Under the pieces are notes generated by a model, which was not told where the DNA came from, searched no databases, and saw only the letters and a program-made list of their open reading frames with translations. A program made the translations under genes and the position numbers. 52,349 bases of DNA, from NCBI GenBank assembly GCA_008704415.1, contig VXIS01000336.1:1-52349 (forward strand), given 5' to 3'. This DNA comes from Sphaerosporella brunnea. Taxonomy: Eukaryota; Ascomycota; Pezizomycetes; Pezizales; Pyronemataceae. Positions within the stretch are counted from its first letter, which is position 1. Each line of letters opens with the position of its first letter. Below, piece after piece: positions 12,266 to 23,206 of this stretch.

Positions 12266-12615
12266 TACTCGCCGATTTCAAAATACTTCGGACACTGGAT
12301 TTTACCCGGCTTTCGACAGGGATTGTCCGGGCGACCGCAATTCCACAGGAGACACAACGTCACGAAAAAAATCGTATCTTACTCAATTGTGGTCCAAAAA
12401 AAGTGAGAGTATGCTAAAAAAAAAGAGGAACATAGAGAGAATTGAGTGTAGATGGAAAGCGAAATTGTGCTGCAAAAAAAAAAAAAAAAAAAGCGGGAAA
12501 ACAGCCTGAAATCACCTCCTCCAACACACTTCAAGCGTGATATTTATTTAGGCGCCGACCCCTGTCCAAAGCCGGGTAAAATCCAGTGTCCGAAGTATTT
12601 TGAAATCGGCGAGTA
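12266..12615. mobile_element. Second MITE-like inverted repeat (56-base arms)
   Basis: The arms 12266-12321 and 12560-12615 are reverse complements with one mismatch. Both ends finish in TA (TACTCGCC...GGCGAGTA), consistent with TA-targeted insertion. The 238-base centre is A-rich, with an 18-base A tract at about 12474-12491 and several shorter ones, and it encodes nothing recognisable. Its terminal sequence differs from the TACCGTA-ended elements elsewhere in the window. Confidence 0.7.
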
Positions 12616-12898
12616 GAGTCGACAAGACCTGTTCGCTTATGACTGCCGCCGTTGAAAAGGGGAGACGAAGAAGCGCATCTCATTCAAAAGGTAGAAAGCA
12701 GAAATTAGAGCAGGGAGCCAATGAACGCTAGATGTTCCAAGATAGATCAACGAATATCTTCATGCTGCCAGCACGCAGCTCTAATAAAGGTGACACATCT
12801 GCGCGCACGCTAGGCAATTGTGTATGATTCAAAAAAAACGCCCAAAAGATAGAGATAATAAAGCAGTAGGTATATCGAACAGGTATAATGACAAATCG

Positions 12899-12926
12899 AA
12901 AAAAAAAAAAAAAAAAAAAAAAAAAA
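12899..12926 (+). repeat. Poly(A) tract
   Basis: A run of 28 A followed by an AAAG-rich stretch, in the spacer 3' of the Kes1/Osh4 gene. It is probably a simple-sequence tract. I see no target-site duplication that would support a LINE tail. Confidence 0.8.
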
Positions 12927-13083
12927 GAAAGGAAGAAAAGAAAAGAAAGCCCCAAAAGTACACAAACCAACCAGCGATTGTGTCTTTGGAGGTCAACCAA
13001 AGATACGTAAACGCGATGAAATATACAAAAACGAGAAGATATCTAAAATTACTGTAATGATTGCGCCCAAAATCTATTCCGGT

Positions 13084-14876
13084 CTAAAGAAGCTCGTAAG
13101 GTTCCAACTTGTAGCTGCCAGTGTTTAAGCCTTGCAAGGCCTTCTTTCCTTCCTCGCTGAGATGCGGCTGCCCGATCCGCTCGTGCATGTCGTCAAAGAA
13201 TCGTGGCTTCCAATGTATTTGCTTCTCCGTTCTCTCCGCCGCCATTTCCCGTTGTTTTTCCTCGATCTCGTGCTTGAGCTGTGTTGCCCGTGTGTAGTCT
13301 TTGGCGTGGATGGCCTCGGTCACCTGCTGCCACATCTTTCGCGACTCATTTGGCAGCTGGTCTTCTGGAGCCGGACATGTTTTTTGAACTGGGAACAATG
13401 GCTCCAGGTCGATGAGGAGATGCTTCTCCTGTGAATTGCGTTAGCAACCACAAGCCCTTATCACCACGGAAATTAAGTCATACCTTAGAGTCGGTAGACA
13501 ACGTGTAGTAGAGCTGGCCCATCCACGAGCCACTAATCTTGGCCAGAATTGCCTTGGTCGGAACATCCTTTAGCCGCTCCAGATTCTCTGTATCATCGTC
13601 GTACCGATAAACAACGCCTTCTACTCTGTGTTTGGCTTTTCCCAGCCATCCATCGCCCAGATACTGCAATATGCACCGTGTCTTGTTCTTGGCACAAGTT
13701 ATATAACATATGTCTTCGACGTAAATTGCCAGAGTACCGCGCAGAAAACCACCCAGATGAGCGGCCGGATGAGTCAGCCTGTAAGCTTCATCTCCGCGAT
13801 TGCGAAGCGTAATGAAAATGCCCAAATTGTGAACACCGGGCACAACCTTTATTGAAGTGCCGGTGAATTTTGCACTAATCTAGGAACCGAATAAGTATCA
13901 CGTGTAGCGCCTTTCTGGGATACCAAATTTGCGTACCTGATCATAGCCGTTGGCATATATCCCTTTCTCTGGGCATTCAATGTAAAATGCGGATACTGGT
14001 GGGTGATGGGAGGTCTGTTCGGTAAGAAAGGAGACCCGAGCGGGTTGTTGCGAGGTCGAGGCGCTGGTAGTAGCTTTGCTCGAGCTCGATTTAATCGACG
14101 AGGGCCGAGATTCGGTGGTGAGAGGGGGCAGCGTTTCCCGCACGTCCCAGCTAGCCTAATACATGGGTTAGCACACGCGTCTTCCCAATCTCGACCAACA
14201 CACTCACTCTGAAGAACTCTCCAAGTGTGGAATTGTAAGGCTACGAAATGATAATTAGAACTAGGGCACCCATCGGATTGCTGCTTCAAGTCCCTTACTT
14301 TGCATGGTTTTCCTTTAATAAATTTCTGTGGTGGAGCACTCGTCAGCCGCGTGTCTGAAGGGGCTCAGCATCATAACATTGCATTGCCTACCAAATCCTT
14401 CGTGAACCAAAACCTCAAAACTCCCAAAAACCTCCCAATCTCGTCGTCTGAATCCCCAATGCTGTCGCAAAAGTGTCAGACTTTTCCAGTAAAAAGGCAT
14501 GTCGGGCAAAGGCAGCGGTACCTGATGAAGGTCTCGGGTCGGTCGAGATAGTTCCAATATTCTGCACCGCGAGTAAGTCTCCTGAGCTTCTATCGAACGA
14601 GCTGGCCCACACACCAAGATTCGGTACTGGTTCGAGAAGCTGGCTAGGGAGTGAGAACCGTACGGTGGCGATATCAGCGACGCCGATGAACTTGCCTAAA
14701 ATGCCAAGCAGCATCCTGAGGAAAGATAAAACGTTAATTTAGCTTTCAAGGCCTCCCTCCCTCCCTCCATTGGAGCTGGCTTACTTGAGCTTCGATTGCT
14801 TTTCCGCGTCAGTTCCAGAGCTCGAGACATTGCCTGGGGTGACATTATTGGTAGGCGGTGGCGTGGGCGTGTCCAT
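13084..14876 (-). CDS. KES1: Oxysterol-binding protein, Kes1/Osh4 type (9 exons, 440 aa)
   Basis: These lipid-transfer proteins exchange sterol for PI4P between membranes. Minus-strand exons are 14876-14785, 14715-14615, 14561-14522, 14461-14392, 14325-14299, 14240-14208, 14155-13937, 13879-13484 and 13428-13084, totalling exactly 441 codons. The start MDTPTPPPTNNVTPGN leads into LLGILGKFIGVADIATVRFS and LPSQLLEPVPNLEYW, the lid and sterol tunnel region. KPYNSTLGEFFR is followed by the family signature EQTSHHPPVSA (residues 167-177), whose HH pair binds the PI4P headgroup. THPAAHLGGFLRG and a charged C-terminal helix follow. There is no PH or FFAT motif, so it is the short Kes1/Osh4 form. Exons 5 and 6 are only 27 and 33 bases. 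An S/T-rich insert precedes the signature. Confidence 0.95.
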
Positions 14877-16560
14877 ATTTGGTCGACGGTGAATGGGGCC
14901 GAATGCGCCTGTTTTCGGTGCAGAAGATGGGTTTGCGGGGTGACTGGAGAGAAACTCAGGAGGTGTGTGGCGAATTGCGAAAGGGTTTGGGTTTGAAGAT
15001 AGCTAGCTAGCTCAGGATTCAGGAACAGTAGTAGCACGTCGACATGTGGGTAATTTTGAAGAAATGCACCACCGGCTCACTACAGGATAGAACGAACAGT
15101 GCAAAGAACCATTCAAAAACGTTGTATAGATTCGGGGGGCCGAGCAATCGATGCTGAGATGCTGTCCACTCATTCAGCCACGGGAGAGGCTCACTTAACT
15201 TGTCACCCACATTTAGCGTCAGGCTTAGGGAGCTTGGGTTTGTGTTTATACGCATGAAAACTCACTCGCAAACGGCTTATCGTTGCAGGCCAATCCTCTG
15301 CATAATAAATATATGTACTCTAGAGTACATGTATGTATCCCTCCTGAAACGACGACGGCATGAAACCCTTGTCTGATCTGGGCGGGTATGTAACGTCTCC
15401 CGTTGTTTTTTTTTGTTTTTTTTTTTTCGATCAACCATCAACTTGCAATTGCGGACGTATAACTAACACAGCACGAAAGCAGCACATCCGCGGTACATTG
15501 TCGATCTGTGTAGCTGGCCCTGGACGTGCACAAACGGAAGATGAATGGCCTGACCCTGCGTTTCGGGGTATCACTCGAAGCCTCGAACCGCTGTGCATCA
15601 GAGGATCTGCTGAACGTCAGGGACCGCCAGACGGAGCCTCAGCATGGGAATCTTGGAAAGCAACCGAGACCCTGGTCGCTGATTGGGGCTGATTGTGGGG
15701 TGGCATTCGTCGGACAAGCACAGCACTCGCGGCACATATTTCTCAGCACGTCGGCAATACCTAGGTTTGTCGCCCTGAGCTGAGGTGTTTTCTCCGGCCG
15801 ACGCTCGGCAGGGCGAATGTGATTTCATGCACCGAACCCACCGAAGTTGACGACAGTCAACATCATTGTACTTGCTTCTTGCTTCTTACACAATACGTTT
15901 CTCTCGGGCGAACTCCGTCAGACGCTTACGTCTGCCAAGTCCGCAGAAGTGAAATGCGATAACAGGCTATTTTTGGAAGAATGACAGGGCTTTTGATGTC
16001 ACTGATCTCTGCGGCAGCCTAAACGTGAAGAGACTTGCGACCTCCCGATTCTTGCGTCCCAGCTGCAGCCGTCCTCCGTCACGGCGGCGGCACTTGAGCG
16101 AGTTCGGCAAAGCAAGCACAGGCTTTCAGATATTTAGTAACACCGCACATCTAGCGGGAAAAAGCCTTCTTGCTTCCGAATCGTCAGAAAGTGATCGAAC
16201 ACATCAACGATTTCGCCGTAACGGCGACAATGGCCGAGCCAGTCAACCGGCCTAACAGCCTTAAAGTGAGTACCTTCCTCAGTGCTCGGGGATGGAAAAG
16301 CGCTCGCAATCCAATTTGCGCGTTGCGATCGGGTTTGCGCCAAGAGATCTAGCGCAGCGCCTTTTCTCGGCGTCGAGAATTCAGCGATCGCGCCTCGTAG
16401 AAATCGATCCGCTTGCCATGATCCGAAACGTGTGACAGGAAGTCAATCCTTCAAAGCGACAAGGATCGCCGGCCGATCCTGGGTGGCAGCCTTTCAGTCA
16501 CCAGTTGCACGAAGATCCACTTCGTCCTCACAGCTCGGCGGCGGCGGCGGCAGCAAAAGA

Positions 16561-16610
16561 AGGGGGAGGGGAGGGGAGGGGGAGGGGGAGGGGGAGGGAG
16601 GGGCGGGGCA
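16561..16610 (+). repeat. G-rich tract with quadruplex potential
   Basis: Repeated GGGGAG/GGGGGAG units give more than eight closely spaced G-runs of at least four. The complementary strand is an equally pure C/T tract. Such sequence can form G-quadruplexes. It lies about 1.7 kb upstream of KES1 and 1.9 kb upstream of the CP2 gene. Confidence 0.75.
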
Positions 16611-17250
16611 AAAGAGTGAGAGAATTTACGGCTCTCTGCGGCAAAGTGGAGGAGGTGGTGGAGTGTATGTACTTGCTGGTACATAGAAGCGGAGCACGTC
16701 AACGATCCTTCACCTCGAGTCGCACAAGATGGCTGGCCTTTCTAGATACATATCATCGCATTCGGAACGAAATAGACCTTTCGGACGTTGATGTTTTACC
16801 ATCATTGACGTCGCTGCTCAGCGTCAGGCGGAAAACAATAATCATTGTACCTCGCTGCACACTGACGTCAAAAAGCCGAATATCCCAGACGCGTTCGCCC
16901 AAGGTTCCGAGTTGTGTTTGACGACGACATTGGCGGAACGTGCGGACCGTGCGGAGGTGGGTCGCGTGAAGTACCTCTCAACCGAATGACGGTTGAGAGG
17001 GGAAAAAAGCAGCCGCTCTTGCGAGGAAGTAGCTGCGTTTTGAATGGGCGGAAGATCGAGAGGTTGCGGGTGTTGTGGTGGCCATGGGTAATCTGATATT
17101 AGGACAGCAGACCGAAGGATATCGATTTGCGTAACTTAGTACCCAGGTGTGTGCGATTGATGCCACAAGGCTGACTGTAACCACTTAAGTAGGTACTTAA
17201 GTAGGTAGTCTACTCTATACATACGAGCACGAGCACTGAAGAACAGCTGT

Positions 17251-17301
17251 TTTTTTTTTTTTTGTTTTTTTTTTGTTTTTTTTTGTTTTTTTTGTTTTTT
17301 T
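17251..17301 (+). repeat. T-rich tract with regular single G interruptions
   Basis: Seven- to fifteen-base T runs are separated by single G residues. This is a low-complexity tract in the long 5' region of the CP2 gene. Poly(dT) stretches commonly exclude nucleosomes, so a promoter role is possible but not shown. Confidence 0.7.
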
Positions 17302-18494
17302 TCTACTCTCCTGCCGCTGCGGTCGTTGTGCCGCCGTTATAGTAGCCGCATGGTGGTACTCTACTCCAACCAATGCATGAGCAGAAAAGTCTGCAGTAGC
17401 ATCTGGTATCGGGCTGGGGAAGGCAAATCGCGACACAAGCATCTGTTGCGTCTCCGATGGGATACGTCGCGGACAGCAGGGGTGGCACCAAGCCGGAGGG
17501 ACGTCACAGTCTTCACTATACCGACGCCATAGACAAAACGAACAACTGCAGCAGCACTTCCCCATGGGAGAGCTATCTGTCTAACGGAACACACCAGTAC
17601 TTTACTGCCTGCTCTAATTTGCGGCAAGCCGTTCTGTGACCCCCTGCACAGCATCCCGTCGGTAGAATTGCAGCTAGCATGCTGTGGATGTGCTCTGCAT
17701 GGAGTTTGCGGGTATGGTGGGGGTTCCCTCCCACGCTGGCTGCAGTGGGACGGACGGGACAAGAAGCTGCTGGTGAATTCGAGCTGGTGGAGGGTAGGTA
17801 TAGGACGAGGCAGACTGGAGGGGACACAAAGCACAAAGAGACATACCTAAGTAGTTAGCTACACAGCGTAGCAGCAGCAGAAGCAGTCTAGTATAGTGCA
17901 TCACAGGGAACCCGGGAGAGGAAAGTAAAGAACGTCAGGCATCATAGCGATCGATATATCTGACATATCATGGCTGGAGACCGTTTACTTCCTCATTCAT
18001 TCGTATGCTATGCTATGTATGAACAAATCGTCGACTGTGAAGAAAATCCTCCACACCCCCCTCCCAAAGAACTCCTGTAATCTGCACTCGCACTCTCGCT
18101 CATAACTCCCCCCCCCCCCCCCACAATCAACTGTAACACCCGCTTCTATCACCCTCCAATGCAAATCGCTCGTTCGTTCTTCTTCTGATATTTTGCCCAT
18201 TCCATTTATTACTTATTTCCGTCTTTCCGCCGTCCTACATCCCGCATTTCCTCTCTTTCATTCCTACTTTGAATTGCCTGGTCACCTACTCCAAACCACT
18301 GCGTTGCTTCGGTCCGTCAGATATACGTATCGCAACGGTCTTCGGCTCTTACATCCGTCAGTCAACCACCTGCCCCACCACCGCCACAAACAACACTTCC
18401 CGCCGCCACCACCGCAGTAACCGTCGCGTCGACGCAGCCTATACGCGAGTCCTTCGTTTTCTACCTTACCTACGTCGATACTTCGCTCGTAGTC

Positions 18495-21157
18495 ATGTTT
18501 CGAAACAGGTTCGTCAATCTCGAGTATTGTTCTCCGAGTCTGGTGGAGTAGTATTTGTTTGTTGCTAGTGCAGCTCACATCTTCAACATCTACTGCCACA
18601 CCAAATGCACTCTTGTCAGTTTGACTGACATTTCTGTGTCTTATTAGACAGTCTTCCCAAAAGCCTCCCGATGAGTTGTTTGAACGCTTCAGACAGTCTT
18701 TCCCAGATGTGATCACCACCACGGGAGCGCAACAAGAAACCAACATCAAGCCCGCGATCGCTGGAGAACTTGAAAACACTACCTTCAATCAACCAAGGCA
18801 AGTCGCCGACCTGTGGTTTGGGGACGGAAATCTTCGGTTTTTTCCCAGTGTGATCGGATATCATGTTGTTCGTCTGTGGACATTATTCTGAGCTGTGTGT
18901 CATCATAGGTTCGCTGGCCATGAAGATCTCGATCCAACTCCCAGAGCACCGGGGGAGCCGTTCCGCTTCACGCCGTCCCTTACACCCTCAGCTTTCCTGG
19001 ATCCGACATCAGCTGCCTTTGCTGCCTTTGCAAACCAACCCCCGGGCCTGTTCACACCGACACCTGGTGGCGTGAACGGAGCCTCCAGCTTCGACTCTTT
19101 GTCAACGACTGCCGGCCATGATCTGCAGACACCGAGCATCGGCATCAGTATCGGAACCCCATTGTCGATGTCAAATGTCACTTCTCTCCCCGCTACTACT
19201 AGTACTTCGGGGGGTGCACTCACTGCCCCTCAGACCATACAGCCCCACCAATTCCACAACTATCAGCCGTTTACACAATCCCTGCACTCACAATACCTTA
19301 ATCCATCCCAGTACGATCCACGCCCGCCTTCTGGACCGGGAACCCCGATGGACTTGTCTGGAAATGGCGATATGCTACCGGATGAGATGGCGATGGGTGA
19401 TTCGATGACGGGCGTTACGCCGATCGGTTCTCTGGCCCCGCCTATGCCGTTGGATGAGAAGCAGTTTGATCACATAACGCAGATGCTTCCTCCGTCTTCC
19501 GAGAGGTTCGTTAACTCTGGTGGCTGCCTATGACGTCAGCTTGCGCTAACAGAGTTTCTGCTTAAGGTTTCGTTTCCACGTGGTTTTGAATGCGCCAACT
19601 GCGATGATAAAGCATCCGGATGAAATTCCCGTCACATACCTGAACAAGGGGCAGGCATACGCCATTTCTATAGTGGACACCCAACCGCCACCGCCAAGCA
19701 CAACGCACGTCAGATACCGAACATTCATCCGAATATCGTTTCACGACGAAACCCAGCGCAATCGGCCGTCGCAGTGTTGGCAGTTGTGGAAAGAAGGAAG
19801 GGGCACGAATGAAGCGCACCAGAGAGGGGGAAAACTCCAAGCCGTTGAGTTCGTCGACAACCAGGCCAACGGTGATGATGACAAGAAGAGGAAGGCGAAG
19901 GTTGACTTAGAGAGTCCCTCATTCGATGGATTTTCTGTTGTGTGGTCTCCTGTAGTTGCCGGCACCTCCGAGACGTCAGTCTCTGTTCGATTCAACTTTT
20001 TGTCCACGGATTTTAGCCATTCCAAAGGTGTCAAGGGTATTCCTGTCCGGCTGTGCACGAAAACAGAAGTTCTTTCGACTGGATCGCCCAGGTCTCCCCC
20101 GGAATCGTTACCAGAGATTTGCTACTGTAAAGTTAAGCTTTTCCGGGATCACGGAGCGGAGCGCAAGCTGTCGAATGATATCATGCATGTCAAGAAGACC
20201 ATTGAGAAGTTGAAGCAACAGGCCAGCCAGGCTGAGGGCACCGGGATGAAGATCTTTGGAAAGAAGGCCAAAAAGGATGATGATATGGGAAAACCGGGCA
20301 AGGTGCCCAAACACAAACGGACCTGGTCCATGTCCTCCGCCAGCTCTGTTCCTGGGCGCTCCCAAGAAGAGGATACCCATGCGAAATTGCAGAGCATGCA
20401 AGACATGTTTTCCAGCACCAGACCTGTCAGTGTACTCTATCTTCGCGGCGAGGAAACCGACGACCCAGACTTGCACCCTGTTCACCTTCCTGGTGAGCCG
20501 GAGTTGGATGATTCTTGGGCGGCCCACAGGCGAGCCAGCGTGGCGACCACGAGTACGGTAGCTTCGTCCTTTGTTTCTCCAGCTCCCAGCTCGGCATCTC
20601 TTTCGAGTCATCGAGGTGGAAGCTTCAGCCCGGACAAGGATTGGCAGAAAAACGGATTCCATCCTTTGTCAACAGTCACGCAGTCGGATATACCTACGAG
20701 AGTCAAAACTGGGACGGAAGACGGAGTGCTTTCTGGATGGATTGAGGCAATCGGCATCGACCCGTCTTACAAGCCTCCTATTGAGAGTGTTCCTAAGGCG
20801 GTCATGTGCGTGTACATCCTTCCAACTTTTCCAAACCAGTCCGAAAAGGAGGCGTATCACCGTGCCGTCTACATGCAGAGCCGTTCGGCGCAGTGCTTGT
20901 CTGTCAACATTGCTTCCAAATGTGGAGTTGACCCATCGACTATCTTCAGAACGGTTCACGTGAACCCCCGAGGATTGACGGTCATTGTCGATGACGATTT
21001 TGTTTCTCAGATAGGTGAAGGGCAGGATATGAAGGTTCAGCTTCAAGAAATTACAGACGATGCTTCGTTCACTTCGCCACCCGAATGGTCAAATACAGAC
21101 GGCTCAACTGTGGATGGAAATGGTGGGAAAAAGTGGGAACTTCAGCTCATCTATTAA
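18495..21157 (+). CDS. Grainyhead/CP2-family transcription factor (4 exons, 783 aa)
   Basis: Exons are 18495-18508, 18648-18797, 18909-19505 and 19567-21157 (784 codons). Intron 2 uses a GC donor (AAG|GCAAGT) with a normal AG acceptor. The first ~250 residues are P/T/S/Q-rich and probably activating. The CP2 DNA-binding domain begins ERFRFHVVLNAPTAMIKHP and IPVTYLNKGQAY, continues with VRYRTFIRISFHDE, and ends near CYCKVKLFRDHGAERK and MHVKKTIEKLK (about residues 250-470). The C terminus (from about PKAVMCVYILPTF to MKVQLQEI) matches the ubiquitin-like dimerisation region of the family. The Neurospora relative csp-2 controls conidial separation and cell-wall remodelling genes. Here the distance from neighbours suggests a large promoter. 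Confidence in family is very high; target genes are unknown. Confidence 0.95.
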
Positions 21158-22221
21158 GGTGTATCGATGTTCCTCATGTTTTCTTGTCCTTTTTTTATGC
21201 TTGCATTTCGAAAAACTCGGGTTCTTCACGGTGTTTTGATATTCGTGTACTTTCCATTTCTCAATCTGGGTATCGGTCGGATCGGGCGTCAATTTCTTGC
21301 GTTTGTTTCGGGTTTCATCTGGCGGGTCCTTTTCAGATATCCTTTGACGACAAATTTTTCTTAGCACTTTTTCTTGAGCGAATGGGGTATAATTCCTAGC
21401 CTCATACACGCTACGTATTACTAGGATGGTTATCATACGCACAATTTTTAGGATGCTTGTTCTTTTCTCGGATATCTTTTGATTCTACAAGTTATGTATT
21501 TCTGCCTGGATCCTTCTATTAGTTACAGGGTTGTAAGTTTATCTAGGGCGGTAATCTGTTATTGTAACGTTTTGTAGCCGTTTTGTGGCTATCGCTAGGT
21601 GATCGATGTTGGTGAAGTGTTCAACGACGGAGAGATATCTTCGCCGGCAAAACGTGCTGAAAATACATGAGATGCTGAAAAACAGTTGCCGCAACTGCTT
21701 ATAATGCCAAGACGTTGGGAAATCCAACTTGGCCAAAGTGCATTTGTGACTACGAGACTTGCAGGTTTAGGTGGAAAATTGAGGCTTCCCAGGAATCCGC
21801 GGGCGTGGCTGCGGGTGTGGGGCCGGTGAAGCTGCGATGGTGGTGATGATGGCTATTACAGCCTTGCTGCTGTGCTAGTAAAATGCCACAGAGACGTTTT
21901 TAAAAACGTTGTCCGATATGTAAAAATGTCCACAGTTGACAACCGCTGCCGTTTAAAAACGCATGTGGCTTTGGAAGCATCTGCCAGCACAAACATAGCG
22001 GTTTAAACATTCAAGGCGAAAAAAAAACCTGTCCTCCGATGATTTTTACAACTGTACTTAGTGTTTCCTGAATCAATCGAGTGACTTTTCGTGATAAGCT
22101 GCTGGCAAGGGTTAGGATAGCCAAGACTTCGCGGCTCTGGAAAATTGTTCCCTCGTCACCTTCCTCACCACCATCGGCAGCCTCGCATTCCCCACGCCCT
22201 TCGTCCCCACTTGTCGGCACA
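21158..22221. other. Spacer between the CP2 and mL44 genes
   Basis: The left part is a T-rich 3' UTR-like stretch. The right part holds the palindrome ACGTTTTTAAAAACGT (about 21894-21909) and a related GTTTAAAAACG about 45 bases on. No credible gene was found. Confidence 0.45.
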
Positions 22222-23206
22222 ATGAAGCATATACGAGGTCTTGCGGCGGTGGCGGTGGCTTCCCTGCTACGACCAGTAGCCATCCACAATGCATCACGGA
22301 CACAGCTGCCTCGACAACAGCAGCATCGCCGAGCACCACCGACAGCAACAGTAGCACTCTGCTCGAACAACCACCGCCATCCCGCAACCCTCTCGCATCT
22401 GCCAAGCTCCCCGCGCTGCATGCGCGTCTAAACCTGCACCCGAACTACCACTGCAGACACTGGCCCGGGCACTGGTGGACCCGAGCGCGGAGAAAGACCC
22501 CCGATTCACGAACGCGCACCTGGCGCATCTGGGCAACACGCTCACCTCCTACTTCGCCAGCGAGTACCTGATGGTGACGTACCCGCGGCTACCGACGACG
22601 GTGCTGTTCCCGGCCATCGGCGCCTACGTGGGCAACAAGGCGTTCGCGGCGCTGGGGCGGGAGGCTGCGTTCGAGCCGACGTCCGACGTCGACGCGGGGC
22701 TGCTGCAGTTCAAGCGGATGCCGCCGGGCTAGAAAGAGGGCGAGCCGGCGCGCGGCCGCACCACACTCGAGCAGGCCATGGCCAACCTCGTGCGCTCCGT
22801 CTTTGTCGGCGTATACCTCCACGGGGGCCTCCCCGCCGCAAAGCAGTTCTTCAGGCAGCACATTGTCTCCCGGAAACCCGACGTCGACAAGCTCTTCAAC
22901 TTTGAACAGCTGACCAGAGAGCTGTCTCACCTCTGCGCCCGTGAGGGCTTCGAGCCCCCCGTTGCTAGTCTGATGGCCGAGACTGGTCGTCACTCTAGGC
23001 ATCCCGTCTTTGTCGTCGGTGTCTACTCCGGCGCCGAGCTGATGGGTGAGGGCCATGGTGCGTCGTTGACCAGGGCTGCTGTCAACGCGCTCAAGGGTTG
23101 GTACCTCTACTCGCCGCTCGAGAAGGATCTGCCCAGCAAGACGGTGGTGAGCAAAGATTCGAAGTTCAAGCCGGCATATATCGATCCCGGTGAGGTTATT
23201 GTTTAG
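22222..23206 (+). pseudogene. MRPL3: Mitochondrial ribosomal protein mL44 (Mrpl3), disrupted frame
   Basis: mL44 is an RNase III-like structural protein of the mitochondrial large subunit. The homology is spread over three frames. A presequence starts MKHIRGLAAVAVASLLRP at 22222. A second frame (about 22296-22440) reads ASAKLPALHARLNLHPN. The third frame carries LQTLARALVDPSAEKDPRF, YPRLPTTVLFPAIGAYVG and GLLQFKRMPPG, is broken by TAG at 22730-22732, and continues without a shift through AMANLVRSVFVGVYLHGG, SHLCAREGFEPPVA, FVVGVYSG and NALKGWYLYSPL to TAG 23204-23206. Both frame changes fit single-base losses. The stop fits CAG to TAG. Codon choice stays G/C-rich and conserved motifs are intact, so the damage is recent or is sequencing error. 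No intron can remove the stop, since the only local GT...TAG pair spans 25 bases. Confidence 0.85.

Larger units (their letters stand above)
14877..18494. other. 3.6-kb gene-poor region between KES1 (-) and the CP2 gene (+)
   Basis: This spacer must hold two divergent promoters. It contains a G-rich tract (16561-16610), a 10-bp perfect hairpin (16974-17000), T-rich runs with periodic G (17251-17301), a short tandem ACTTAAGTAGGT duplication (about 17182-17207), a C run (18108-18122) and CT-rich leader-like sequence before 18495. ORFs up to about 150 codons overlap on both strands, but none has a domain, a consistent splice model or homolog-like character. Confidence 0.5.

Noticed and set aside
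22708..22732. An intron that would remove the in-frame TAG of mL44
   Set aside because: A GT at 22708 and a CTAG acceptor at the stop exist, but the intron would be only 25 bases with no branch site, far below the smallest introns in this window (about 43 bases).
22730..22732. UAG read as an amino acid in this organism
   Set aside because: In-frame TAG codons also appear in the gene relic at 36124-36126. However, KES1, LSM8 and mL44 appear to end at TAG at the family's usual C terminus, so UAG works as a stop.
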